Source: Eonycteris spelaea
Lineage: Eukaryota; Chordata; Mammalia; Chiroptera; Pteropodidae
Direction: 5' to 3'
Assembly: GCA_003508835.1 (NCBI GenBank)
Contig: PUFA01000143.1
Location: forward strand, 186,001-250,000
DNA: 64,000 nt
The translations under genes were made by a program, and so were the position numbers. The notes under the pieces are model-generated. The model saw nothing but the letters and a program-made list of their open reading frames with translations, was not told where the DNA came from and did no database searches. Shown piece by piece: positions 46,130 through 56,337 of the stretch. Numbering within the stretch: position 1 is the stretch's first letter; every line of letters starts with the position of its first letter.

Positions 46130-47060
46130 GTTGCCTGGGAAGAGGCTTGCCACAGGTAATTTGTGGGTTAGGTGGGGCCATTAGGCTTATATAGCACCAG
46201 ATTTGCTGCCAGCTCTGGGACCATGAGCTCCCTCAAAGTCACATATCACTGCAATACTTACTGCCATCTGGGATGAGCCACAGATCCCTGTGATCCCCCA
46301 AGTGATACTGCAGCTCATACAGGCAGCAGTAATCTGTTGCAACTGATCTCCCCAAAATGTGCCACAATCTGTTGACTGACTAAAATGAGCAATCTCAGAG
46401 AGGGGGCAAGGCAGAAATGGCTGCCTGTCAACAGGCCACTAGAACTTTGTGGGTTGGTGAAACCTCAGGGATACAACAACTATCAGGTGAATACAGCCTC
46501 AGTTTTGCAGCAACTTCTGTGCTTGCACACTTCTGCTGTAGTCACAGATCACAGTGAGACCAGCTGCCATCTGCAGCGGTCCCACAGACCTCTGAGATTC
46601 CCCCCACATGATATTGCAGCTTGTCTGCCTGCAACTGATTTTCCCACAATGCACACACTGAGCTTGCTAAACTTTGTTGCCTGTGCAGAATGCACTGCTC
46701 CAGAAATTGCCAGGCAATGTGTGGGTTGGGTGAGGCAGGGTTTCAGGGAGACAGTGGCCGTCAGGCCAATACAGCCCAGTCTTGCTGCAACTTCTGTCCG
46801 CTCACGCCTTCTCATAAAAGTTACAGATCACAGGAAGACCAGCTGCCGTCTGGTACTGGCCCACAGATCCTGCAATCCACTCAAGTTCATGTTAGCAGCA
46901 GTGATCTACCTGAAACTGTCCTCAGAATGCTCTCATAGCTCTGGCTGTGATCTGCTGCCCGTGCCAAATGTTTGGCCCTGGAAATGGGCAGAGTGGGGCA
47001 GCCACCCAGCAACAAGCTGGGTTGGATGGGGTAGGCAGAACTCCTCAGGCTAGTGCAGGT
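46130..47060 (-). repeat. L1 5' UTR tandem monomer-like units
   Basis: At least three diverged units of about 270-300 bp. The anchor tgtgggtt recurs at 46163, 46448 and 46719, and a gatcacag(t/g)(g/a)agaccagctgcc block at 46548 and 46828. Each unit contains the tctg...caacttctg block. In rodents, monomers of this kind act as L1 promoters; here that is inference. A 222-codon plus-strand frame (46385-47053) crosses the units and is a by-product. Confidence 0.65.
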
Positions 47061-47712
47061 TCCGAATTGGCTGTGCAGCAGGGAGGGAGTTGTACTGGCA
47101 AGCTGGTACCTGTCTGTAGATTGCCCTGTAGAGAGGCCCCAACTAAGTCACAATGGTGGCTGCCTGTCCAGCCCTCATTTGGGCACTAAGTAATGCAGTC
47201 TTTCCCCATATGAATCTTGCTGCAGCCTCTGACCCACCGCCGGTGCCCCGGGTGAGTGTCATGGGTGAGAGAGCCTGTGTGTGAGCCCTTTAAAGAGGCA
47301 TCTGTGATTTCCATCTCCTTCTACGTCACCCAATGGCCAGAATACCCTCTGATTTTAAGTCAGAATTTTTTGGGAACCCTTGTTCCTTGGGCTAGGATCC
47401 TGGGCTGAGGAACCCCTAAGTGGGACTAAGACCCCTCTCTCCTTTAGGGAGGCCTCTGCAGCCTCACTCTCCTTCCCAGTGCTTCACCGCCACCTGTGGG
47501 TGCAGGTCCAGCCTGATTTGCAACTTTGCCCCTCCTATTGGCTTCGATTTGGCTCCTTCTTTATATTATCAGATGTACATGTTATGATCAGCTGGACTTC
47601 AGGTGATTCTTCATGTTATTTTATAATTAGTTTGTAGTTTTAATGCAGACCTGGAGGAGGCAAACCCCACTTTTACTTAGTTCACCATATTCACCTCCTT
47701 CTATGGCAACTT

Positions 47713-47953
47713 TATTTTTATTTTTTTATTTCAAAATTAATTAATTAATTTTTACGGTGGCATTGGTTAACAAAATCTGGTAAGTTTCAGCTGTACATTT
47801 TAACAGTAAGAGATATATATATTTACACTGTGTTCGCCTCCCATACTTAGATTTCTTTCTGTCACACATATTTGACCCCTCTTACCCCGTCTACTTCCCT
47901 TCTCCCCCCTCTCCCTTACCCTCTGGTAACCACTAGTCTATTGTCCATGTATC
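47713..47953 (-). repeat. L1 3'-end retroinsertion with 13-bp target duplication
   Basis: Flanked by tctatggcaactt (47700-47712 and 47954-47966). Its A-rich tail, read as T-rich on plus, is at 47713-47755, so the insertion is in minus orientation. It contains an L1 3' UTR-like block (minus strand: gtaccagagggtaag-like and aaccaatgccaccgta) and lies next to the 5' end of the 42.7-kb L1. Confidence 0.8.
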
Positions 47954-47966
47954 TCTATGGCAACTT

Positions 47967-48719
47967 CAAACCATCACCGAAGTCAATATAGTTTCAAAGA
48001 CCACAAAGCCCACTTTCTTCTCATAGGTTCTCCTGGAAATTTTTTCATTTTAAGAGTGAGGTTCCATATTAAGCAAGATTACAAGAGTTTTTTACATATA
48101 CAAGTTTGTATATACTAGTGTTTTCCTCCCATTTTTTACTTACACAATATCTCAAAAATAGAGAAAAACAATCACACAAAAGCTTGATCTGACTGAGAAC
48201 TCTGGATAAGCCTGTTATTGGGTCTGATCTCTACTGGTCTGATTACGCTCGACTTATACCTGTTTCTTTTTCTTTGGAGAGAATGGCGGAATCTATACAT
48301 AGTGATCAAAGCTGTTTTGAACTGCTGCTTACTCAACTTTCTAGTAACTGTTTGAAGTTATAAACAACTTTCTTATACACATATTCCAATTATGAATCCA
48401 TTTTTTGTTTTGGCAAATGATGTAGCAAAGATAAAAAAGATTTTTCACCAAAGAATTAGTTTATCCTCCACTCAAATCACTTTGGACACTTGGGCACAAC
48501 TATGTAACAGAAAAGGAAGCTCCTAGGTGGGCCACTTACACATATTCATCATTAAGGGGAAAATTGGTGTTGTTTTGATCAATTTCTTATCCTAACTGTC
48601 TGGCATTGCACCTGGAACATAATAGTAAATGTCTGAAGGAATGAATGAATAAATGAGTATTCTGGTTGGGTTATTCTCTATTATAATGAAATCTCATAAT
48701 GCCATTACTGCTTGCTTCT
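47967..48719. other. intergenic sequence, unassigned
   Basis: No gene or assigned repeat. AT-rich, short open frames only. Confidence 0.4.
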
Positions 48720-48850
48720 ATGGAGCACAATCAATTTGCAAATATTATCCATTGCTTACAAGGGCTGGGTACTACACTAGATACTAAGAATACAGAGGCC
48801 TCTATCTTGATGGAGCTTATAATTAAACAGAAAAAAGAGCAATAGATAAA
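48720..48850. repeat. L2-like fragment
   Basis: Pattern ggctgggtactacactagat, then gaatacagaggcctc, then tgatggagcttataatt, typical of L2 3' ends. Confidence 0.5.
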
Positions 48851-48869
48851 TACAAGTATAATAAGTACT

Positions 48870-49275
48870 CTATTCGTTTCCTAAGCTGCTATAACAAATT
48901 ACCACAACATAATGGCTTAACGCAAATTTATTATCTTACAGTTCTGGACATCATAAATCTGAAATGGGTCTCAGGGGGCTAAAACAAAGTTATCAGCGGG
49001 CTGTGTTCCTTCTCGAGGTTCTAGAAGACACTCCGCTTTCTTGCCTTTTCTAGCTTCTGGAGGCACCTGCATTCCCTGACTCTCCAGCCTCTCTCTTTCA
49101 CTTATAAGGACCCCCATGATTGCACTAGGCTCACCAAATAATCTCCATTTCAAATCCTTAACTTAATCATATCTGCAAAATCTGTTTTACAGACAATGTT
49201 TTACAGGGCAGTGTTTTCACAGGTTCTGGGGATTAGGATGTGGACATTTTTGGGGGGCGGGGTGGGGTGGAGGAT
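48870..49275 (-). repeat. MaLR-like LTR, antisense
   Basis: Plus-strand antisense blocks: cgtttcctaagctgctataac, then aatttattatcttacagttc, then ttataaggacccccatg, then caggttctggggattaggat. Same family group as 4425-4850. Confidence 0.6.
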
Positions 49276-50374
49276 GGTGATTATTCTACCCACCATAAAC
49301 ACTAAGAAGAAATCTACAGGATATAAGAATGTAAAACCTAAAATAACTAAAGTAGTTTGGGTAGTCTAGAAAGGCCTGTGGAAAAGGTGTTTTAGTCAGC
49401 CAGGATGGTAGGGAGGGAATGAAGGCGAAGATAACCAGATAGCAGGAACAGCATACACAAAGTCCCTGAGGTGGGAGCAGCCTTTATAGAAGCTCTGAAT
49501 TGGCCATTTGACAGACTGACCCATATAGAGAAAGGATTTACTTAGAGTCAAGTATCTAGTTTCAGATCAAGAAAAAACTAAATGTTTGATTCCATCTAAT
49601 TCATGTTTTTGGCCTTCCCCGTTGCAATGACCGGAGAAAGATTTTGTTTTCTTTCAGCTAAATGTGCTTCTAACCACTGAACATTTTTAATTTTCTCTCT
49701 CAGAGCCATCATTACACAAAGTTCCAAAGAACCATTATCTAGAATGAGGAGAGACCAAGCTCAGAACACAAAGCCAGAGTCGGTGCCCTAATCTTATTTG
49801 AGCAAAAACTGCTTCTTGCTAGGGGTCAGCTATTTTTCTGATCATGTTTTACGTTGGCACTTGCTTTTGTAGCCACTCTTATTGTGAGGAGCTGAGAGAC
49901 AGAACTGACACAGCAGGAAAACATAGAGTTTTATTCCTCCTTTATCACTATTAAACTTTTCTCAAGCCAGCTCTGATTGGAAATAATTGTAGCCAGAGTT
50001 TGCATAGCACATTGAATCCCAATATTTAAATAGACATTTGGGTGTCACTACATGTATCGTTTTTAGCTGCCTCATATCATACAAACACAGCAATGTCAGC
50101 TTCCAGGGAAACCTATTAAACTGACATTTTTCAATGATACATCTGTAAGATACTAGATTACTTAAGCTCCAAACCCCAGAGGGTAAAGAGTTATAAGATT
50201 TTATGCACCAGAGTATTTATCCTGGACACTAACCAAACCAGAACTCCACACCCATTTCTTTTATTCTGTGAACTCTCCTTGGTTATTATAAAAGCTGTAG
50301 GAAAAACCTTCATTTAATCTCTTTTGTTTTGTTTGTTTTCTGTATGCTTATTATAAAGAGGTAGAATAGAATTA
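49276..50374. other. intergenic sequence, unassigned
   Basis: No recognisable gene or repeat; short frames only. Confidence 0.4.
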
Positions 50375-50610
50375 TAGCTAAGAGCAAAAGCTTTGAATTC
50401 TAAGACCCCTGGACCTGAATTTCCCACTTCTCTATTTCCTTTGTGTATAATTATAAGCAGACTCTTTTACCTTAATAGACCTGTTCTTCATCTGTAAAAT
50501 TGGATATGTCTCAAGAGGGTCCTTGTCAGAATTGAAGGAGATAATATACATAAAGCTGTTAGCGCAGTGCCCGGAATAGGTACATGCAAAATAATTATTA
50601 TCTTGACAAC
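50375..50610 (+). repeat. MIR SINE
   Basis: Sense MIR: a gcaaaagctttgaattc block, then ggacctgaatttccc, then ctgttcttcatctgtaaaat, then gcgcagtgcccgg in mutated form. Confidence 0.7.
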
Positions 50611-52379
50611 TACGAAACCAATTAATGGGACATGCTTACCTGAATGCTTCTGGGTATACTGGAAGTAAGTGCAGATATGGCAATTCAAAAGAGAAGACTT
50701 GGCCCTAAACAGTGCCCCAGGAAAGAGTTAAGAGCTTCAACTGATGAAACAAGTTCAATGTGGAACAACACTGGGATGAGGTTGTTAATGAAATTTAAGG
50801 CCACCTTAATAGCGGTTACAAAATAAAGGAGGAACGGCTCTATTATATACTGTTCACATTTTACCTATGGTATTGTGTTTAGTTCTGAATATAGCTGTAT
50901 CTAAGAGCCTTGATAAATTGGATTTCAGTTGGGAGGTAATGATTGTGAAGGATCTAGAGATGCCTCAGAAAGAACAATAGAAGGAACTGGGAAAAAAAGA
51001 AAGCCAGGACCATGATAACTTTCTTCAAATATTTGTCCTATGGAAGATAGAGGTAGCATCCATGTACAGAACGAGGATCAATGAATGGAAGCTGGATTTT
51101 AGTTTAAGAAAAGGAAAAACTTGCCAAGAATTTAGAGCTGCCTAAATAATAGTGGCTCCTTCACTTGGGTCTTCCTACAGATGCCTTATGACAATGAGTC
51201 TGGGATGCAGAGATAGATACCTGCTCTGGAGGAAAGGATGGACCATATATATTCCATGGTCCTTTCTCAGTCTGCTGCTTGTGTGTTCACACAAAGCTTT
51301 CTCAGACAAAATCACAACATTAAAGGAGGGTGTCTACTTAGCTTCCAAGATGAACCTTGAGGACCAAAATACTGAAGAACGTTTAAAGCAAATTCCCTTG
51401 CACACAGCATAAACTCCAGGATCAGAGACTAACTAGATCACAATTGGCTCTTTTTTATGTGATTTCACCATTTTGACAAATACAATTTATTCCACAGTAG
51501 TTCTCTGTCTGCGTCATTTCACTAACCATCCCAGTTGACATCCCAAGTACCTCAGCTTCTGTTCACTAGGTCAATTCCTCTGTCTCCCTCTGAACATAAT
51601 GGCCATGTCCCTCAAATGCAGCCTGGGCTTTCTTTTCCCTGTGGTGGCATAGCTGCTAGTTGGATAGCTCCTCAGTCCCTCTGCGAGGAATGCAATCACA
51701 CCAAACATGCTGTGATTTTTTTTTTTAAGTTTCTGAAGATCCAGGGGGCTCCAATCATGGCACAGCACCCAACAGCTTCTCTCTCACTTTGTCTCTTCCC
51801 TTCTCCCTTTCTTCCTCCTCCCCTCCCTCTCAGGTCTACACAAGGGCTCCTGGAGGACTAGTAAGCCACATCCAGCCTCTGTATACCTAACTTTTACCCA
51901 AGGCAGGATGGCATATTTCTAATGAAGGCAAGATCTCCCTGGAAGGAATTCTGACACCAATTTATTTTTCTCATCTTGTTATACTTACAATTATCATACA
52001 CAAAAGGCACTTGCTCGCATATTTTCTTTAATAACCAAAGAACGTTCTGGATCACAGAATCTTTTCATGACCTTGTACTCAAAACTTTGTTTTATAAGTG
52101 GCAGTACTGTAAGAGGACGAGCAGAGGGTTTGGATTTTTTTTTCAGCTTGTGACGGTCATGGAAGATAACAGAGTAAATCGAAATAAAAACAAATCCTCA
52201 AGACCCAAACCATATCTGGTACATTCACTTCTGTTACAGTCACATGTTGAGTACTACACACTCCAAATGTGGGAGTTTACGCAGCAACTAATACTAAAAT
52301 TCAATCACTGAAATTAAAAAAAGCAACAACAACAACAATGACAAGTAAAAGATGTAAACACAAAAGGCCTACATACTGA
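50611..52379. other. intergenic sequence, unassigned
   Basis: No gene recognised. A CT-rich patch is at 51780-51835. Frames of up to 111 codons (51976-52311) lack motifs. Confidence 0.4.
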
Positions 52380-53345
52380 ACTTGAGAAGTTCAAGAGAGG
52401 TCTCATGCAGGGCTAACAGACTCAGAGACCAAAAGTAATCACACAAGATGGTCCGAACATAAAAACTCCTAACTAAAAGTTGGTCCTGTCAAGCTTCCTT
52501 GACAAAGTTCAATCTTTACTTTAAGTGAGCCTGCCTACTGTCTCTGTGCATCTAGGATATGTTTGTGGTGCGTTCAAACCTAAGACGCACGGAGCCAACT
52601 GAGATTATTAGCCAGCTGGTGACTGATTCTCCCCAATAGAGAATCAGCCCCAAACTTCCAGAGGAGGCAGCTTATAAAGCCCAAAACTACATCAAACAAG
52701 CAAGCCCAAAACTACATCAAACAAGCAAGCAGGTTTACAGAAGCAGAAGTTAGCCATTAGCATATCTTTGCACAGGATAACTGTACCCTTAACATTAGCA
52801 TATCTTTGCACAGGATATCTCCTAGAACTACACCCGGGTTAAACATTAAACAAGCAAGTAAAAGTAAATCCTTAATGCTGGCTTACCAGAAAATTTTCCA
52901 CCCTTAACAGATAACATACCTTCGAAATGTCTGAGAAATTTTCTTTTCCAGGCCCCTCAAAGGCACACCCAGCATGAGACCACAGAACCTCTCATTGTTA
53001 TCTTGTTCCCCACATACCATCTTTGTGTGCTGAAAATGTGAATTATTAACTATCCTAAACCCATCAATTTAAAGAAGTATGTATCTCTCTGTTTTACTTT
53101 TTATCCAGTCTCAGAGATTTCCCAACTTTGTTTTTTCCCACCCCCATAATCTACCACCCATGGATTTCACGTAACCTCCCTTACATCTTCTCCTTTGATT
53201 CTAATATATAAAACTAGCTTTAAAAAACCTGCCATTCTCTGGAGCATTTTCTTAATCCATTGAGATTTTGCTTCCTGGCAATTGTCATCAGTTGGCTCAA
53301 ATAAACTCATCTGAAACTTTTCTATAGACTAGACATTCTTTTGTC
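52380..53345 (+). repeat. LTR of the 28.7-kb family, split by a solo LTR
   Basis: The 3' part (52910-53345) has attttgcttcctggcaattg and ggctcaaataaactcatctg, homologous to 29050-29140. The 5' part (about 52380-52559) appears to continue on the other side of the solo LTR. The left end is approximate. Confidence 0.55.
52560..52909 (-). repeat. Solo LTR of the provirus D family
   Basis: On the minus strand it starts tgttaagggtggaaaatttt and ends gaacgcaccacaaaca, 350 bp. A perfect 4-bp duplication GATA flanks it (52556-52559 and 52910-52913). U3 contains two short tandem duplications (cccaaaactacatcaaac-type at 52679-52730 and ttagcatatctttgcacagg at 52757-52817). Confidence 0.88.
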
Positions 53346-53705
53346 AACAGAAGAAATAGCCTATGCAGGTGGATTAGGCACTCCTTTGGGCTCCCTTAAG
53401 TGACGGTATCTCAGGAAGGAGCCAGGAGGAGATTGAGGTCCTTGTGGCTGAGAAAAAGACAAGGGTAAGGAGCACTTATAAGTATAAGGTATGAATTGAG
53501 TTCAGCTAAGTATGAAGTTAAAATAGAAACCAAACTTGTTAAAGAGAAGTTCTATCTTTTTCCAGTATTTCTGAGGATTCTTGGTAGGGTATGCATGGGT
53601 GTGTGCTTGTGCTTATGTGTGGGTGTGCTCATGTGTGTGTGGCATGTGGCACAGGAGAGCAAAGTATATGGGAAGCCTGTGGGCATATGTTCTTCAAGTC
53701 GCCTC
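53346..53705. other. spacer with a (TG)-rich patch
   Basis: A tgtgtgggtgtg-type patch lies at 53595-53645. No gene seen. Confidence 0.45.
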
Positions 53706-54524
53706 TGAACGGTTCTGCTTGTAAGGTAAACGCGTGACATGAGAGAGAATTTTTAAAAGCAAGCTTTTATTGGGAGAGTGCTCCCGGGCGAGGTTCACTG
53801 GTCCCGAGGAAAGAGGCCAGAGAAGTCGAGACTGGGACCGGAGGGCCCAGGGCGTAGTTTTATAGGGTTATGTGGGGGTAGGGTATAGAATGAGGAATGT
53901 CAGTTGAGCATCCGGATTAGGGTGGTGGCACCAGGGCTTTAGGATGGGCCCTTGTCCAGATTCTGATGTCAAGCTGGGAAGCCTCCAGGCAGATCCCTGC
54001 TGTCCTAACCTCCCGACCTCTTTCGTATAGGGGCACTTAGTCAAATCTGGCTACTTCTTGCTGACCAGGGGCGACGAGGTTGGGAATCTGAAGTCGGGAC
54101 TTCGGTCGGGAGGCAAGCATATGGATGTAAAAGTAGCTGGTTGACCATGATCCGGGAGACTTCGTGGATGTGTTCCTGAATGAATCGGAGTACACATGGG
54201 GCTATTATTAGTAGTACTCAGAGGACAAGGATAGGCCCTAGAATTGGTGCAATTAAGGTAATGAGAGTGGATCTCCACCAAGAGAGGAGTGTCTCGTCCT
54301 CTCGTCCTCTCGGTGGGACTGGCAGAGGAAAAAGCACCAAGAGAAGGGAGGGAGCAGCTTGTGGTTGTGTAGGGGCAATGGCTAGGTTACTTGGAGATAG
54401 GTAAAGGGTGAGGAGGAGAAGGAGAGACAGAAGGTTGGCGGTGGAGATAGATCCTGGTGGGCCGCAGGCGTTCAACAGACCATGCATTGTGGGGCGGAGA
54501 CGCTTCAGGGGAGTGAGGTGGTAC
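53706..54524 (-). mobile_element. Element F: env remnant plus 3' LTR of another class I-like ERV
   Basis: On the minus strand there is a short env remnant (54487 down to 54051), a purine tract (cgaaagaggtcggga) and a 3' LTR of about 305 bp (54010-53706) with AATAAA (plus-strand tttatt at 53766-53771). Everything upstream is cut at 54524 by the D-type LTR. Confidence 0.7.
54051..54487 (-). pseudogene. Element F env: signal peptide joined to membrane anchor
   Basis: The frame 54487-54218 (89 codons) starts MHGLLNACGP and has a leucine-rich signal-like segment at about residues 20-33. After a short proline-rich stretch it reaches WWRSTLITLIAPILGPILVL, which looks like the juxtamembrane and anchor of a retroviral TM, then a stop. 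The following codons (LLIIAPCVLRFIQEHIHEV) continue the anchor and cytoplasmic tail to about 54051. Nearly all of SU and the TM ectodomain are therefore missing. Not functional as an envelope; whether a small membrane peptide is made is unknown. Confidence 0.65.
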
Positions 54525-54811
54525 TGTTATAGGTGGACAATTTTCCAGTAAGCCAGTATTAAATATTTACTTCTGATTCTGTTAACCAGGGTGTGGCAAT
54601 CTGATCAAGGATATGCTAATGGCCAACTGTTAACCAGGGTGTGATGATCTGCTCAGGGATGTGCTGGTGGCTATATAACCGCCTCTTCTGGGAGCTCGGG
54701 GCTGATCTCTTCTAACCCTGCCTGGTAGAGAGTTAGTCGCTGGCTGGCTAATAAAGGCTCAAATTCATCTCAATTGGCTCCGTGGGTCTTAGATTTGAGC
54801 AAACCACAACA
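54525..54811 (+). repeat. Provirus D-type 5' LTR
   Basis: Starts tgttataggtggacaatttt, ends gagcaaaccacaaca, 287 bp. TATATAA at 54673-54679, AATAAA at 54750-54755. U3 has two copies of a ctgttaaccagggtgtg block (54579 and 54626). Shorter than the 31252 and 52560 copies because of fewer U3 modules. Confidence 0.88.
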
Positions 54812-54813
54812 TT

Positions 54814-54831
54814 TGGAGGCTCCAGTAAGAT
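54814..54831 (+). promoter_or_regulatory. Primer binding site, diverged tRNA-Thr type
   Basis: TGGAGGCTCCAGTAAGAT, 2 nt after the LTR, differs from the provirus A site at three positions. Most likely the threonine site after mutation. Confidence 0.7.
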
Positions 54832-55411
54832 ATCTCCAAGGCGGGAGACTGCCTAAGACCCACGACCCTGGCCACCTTGGGCAAGGACCTGCCCCGTCTA
54901 CAGGACGGCCGCTGAAAGACATTCCTCAGCCCCAGACGCCAGGCAGACTCGCCCAGGAGGGCAGGCGGACAAAAGGTACAATTCTGTAACAATTGGGTAC
55001 GAGCCATCTGGAGCAGTTTCACCGGTGTGTCAGACTGCACTACAGGTATCCAGGTTTCTGGGTATCTGTCAGGGAACTAGTGGAAGGCTGGACGCAGCAA
55101 TACTTCTCTAGTTCGGTCAAGGTCTGAGACGTCAGACTTGATTTCTGGTATTACAGGTATTCAGGTTTCTGAGTATCTGTCTGTGAGCTCTAGGGTACGT
55201 CTAAGTTTCGGCTTAGACCTGTTCCTGTCTGTGGGCCCTAAGAACTAGGGAAGGCTGGATGCGGCACAACTTCCCTAGTACGGTCAGGTCTGAGACATCA
55301 GATCCTGACCCAGTACCTGCCTGATACACTAGCATTTTGTGTTACTTGCAGTCTGTTTTGTCTGTCTGTATTCTGTCTGTCTATCCGGACTGGTCTACAT
55401 TAGTCTGTTAC
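54832..55411 (+). other. Provirus D-type leader, cut from its gag
   Basis: Leader sequence with repeated blocks (caggtattcaggtttctg and ggctggatgcggcacaac-type), running into tgtctatccggactgg, which resembles the E leader near 37240. It ends TTAC at 55408-55411. The next bases of the D leader are found on the minus strand at 36380, which reads TTACTGTTC. Confidence 0.8.
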
Positions 55412-55480
55412 TGTAATGCCCTGGTTTGGAACTCCACGAGCCAAGAAGGAAACTGACACCGATGCAAGCGCAAGAGGGAG
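55412..55480 (-). repeat. E-type LTR 3'-end fragment (63-69 bp)
   Basis: Starts tgtaatgccctggtttgg, the reverse complement of the E LTR end, and stops at AGGGAG (55475-55480), where L1 begins. All bases are the same as in the E LTRs. Confidence 0.93.
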
Positions 55481-55792
55481 AACTCAAATAGATAAAATCA
55501 GAAATGAAAAAGGAAAAATAACTGTAGACTCCACAGAAATACAAAGGATCACAAGAAAATACTATGAGCACATATGTGCCAACAAATTGGACAGTCTAGA
55601 AGAAATAGACACATTCCTAGAAACATACACTCTCCCAAGACTGGGTCAAGAAGAAATAGAAAATCTGAATGACCAATTACCACCAACTAAATAGAATCAG
55701 TAATAAACAAAAAACTCATGAAAAACTGAAGTCCTGGATGAGATGGCTTCATAGGCAAATTTTACCAAACATTCAAAGAAGAATTAACACCT
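55475..55792 (+). repeat. Duplicated L1 ORF2 segment
   Basis: Inverted copy of 42694-43010, L1 ORF2 between endonuclease and reverse transcriptase. A 92-codon frame (55416-55694) includes L1 sequence such as [15 protein letters not shown]. It ends ACCT next to the solo LTR. Confidence 0.92.
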
Positions 55793-56337
55793 TGTAATGC
55801 CCTGGTTTGGAACTCCACGAGCCAAGAAGGAAACTGACACCGATGCAAGCGCAAGAGGGAGTTTACTGACAAACTCGAGTTTGGACCCCACTCGTTCACT
55901 GACACAGCAGTGGTTGAGAGGAGCCCCGACCGAGGGGCTGGGACCTAATTTAAAGGGTAAAACCGCAAGCCTTGGGGAGATGCCTTGGCGTTACCTGACT
56001 GGGGGGTTAGGTTGACCTTTAAAGGGATTGGGTGGTAGGTTGTTGGGTCCGCGTGCAAAAGGGGGTCGTGTGCAGTTGGGGCTGTGTATAGAGGGGGCCG
56101 TGCGCAGAAAGGGCCGAGTGCAGAAGGTAGGTCCGAGAGCAGAAGGTGCCGGGTGCAGTAATCAGAATATGTGCAGGAGGAAATAAGGGTGGGGGTGCCT
56201 TATGGGCCCACCGATTAGCTGGCTTGGCTGGTTTGGCCAGGTGGTAAGGCATTGCTCTTGACCACTGGCCTTTGGGGAACTTTTCGTACCATTCATCTTG
56301 GGATCACTCAGAAAAATGGAATCTTTCCAGTCTTTCA
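55793..56337 (-). repeat. Solo E-type LTR inside L1
   Basis: 545 bp, minus orientation. It differs from the two E LTRs at about ten or more positions, including a changed poly(A) signal (AGTAAA). L1 sequence continues directly on both sides: ACCT at 55789-55792 and ACCC at 56338-56341, a 4-bp target duplication with one change. Confidence 0.92.

Larger units (their letters stand above)
42694..47699 (-). mobile_element. L1 5' half, antisense (5' UTR, ORF1, start of ORF2)
   Basis: From right to left on the minus strand: a GC-richer 5' UTR (about 45110-47699), ORF1 remnant (about 44200-45101; the coiled-coil region EFKMMIIRMLNEFRGRM is readable at 44898-45101), then the ORF2 endonuclease domain (IVGDFNTPSTPMDR near 43700) and the beginning of the reverse transcriptase. 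It stops at the LTR of provirus E. Its missing 3' half matches 56338-58945, which begins with the next ORF2 bases. Frames are broken, so it is inactive. With the inversion undone, the two halves form one L1 of about 7.6 kb. Confidence 0.88.

Noticed and set aside
46385..47053. 222-codon plus-strand open frame, one of the longest in the window
   Set aside because: It runs antisense across GC-rich tandem units of an L1 5' UTR, has a repetitive composition and no domain. Long chance frames are expected there.
53595..53645. CRISPR-like or regulatory tandem array
   Set aside because: It is a degenerate TG-rich microsatellite without regular spacers. CRISPR arrays are not expected in this genome.
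36381..55411. Inversion of the whole 36.4-55.4 kb interval including provirus E
   Set aside because: Inverting E as well would place its 3' LTR next to D and lose the GTAA match. The matches need E to stay in place with only 43.0-55.4 kb inverted.
55412..56337. Simple reciprocal recombination between two LTRs as the whole explanation
   Set aside because: It would not create the 63-69 bp LTR fragment followed by 318 bp of L1 before the solo LTR; a microhomology join is needed on this side.
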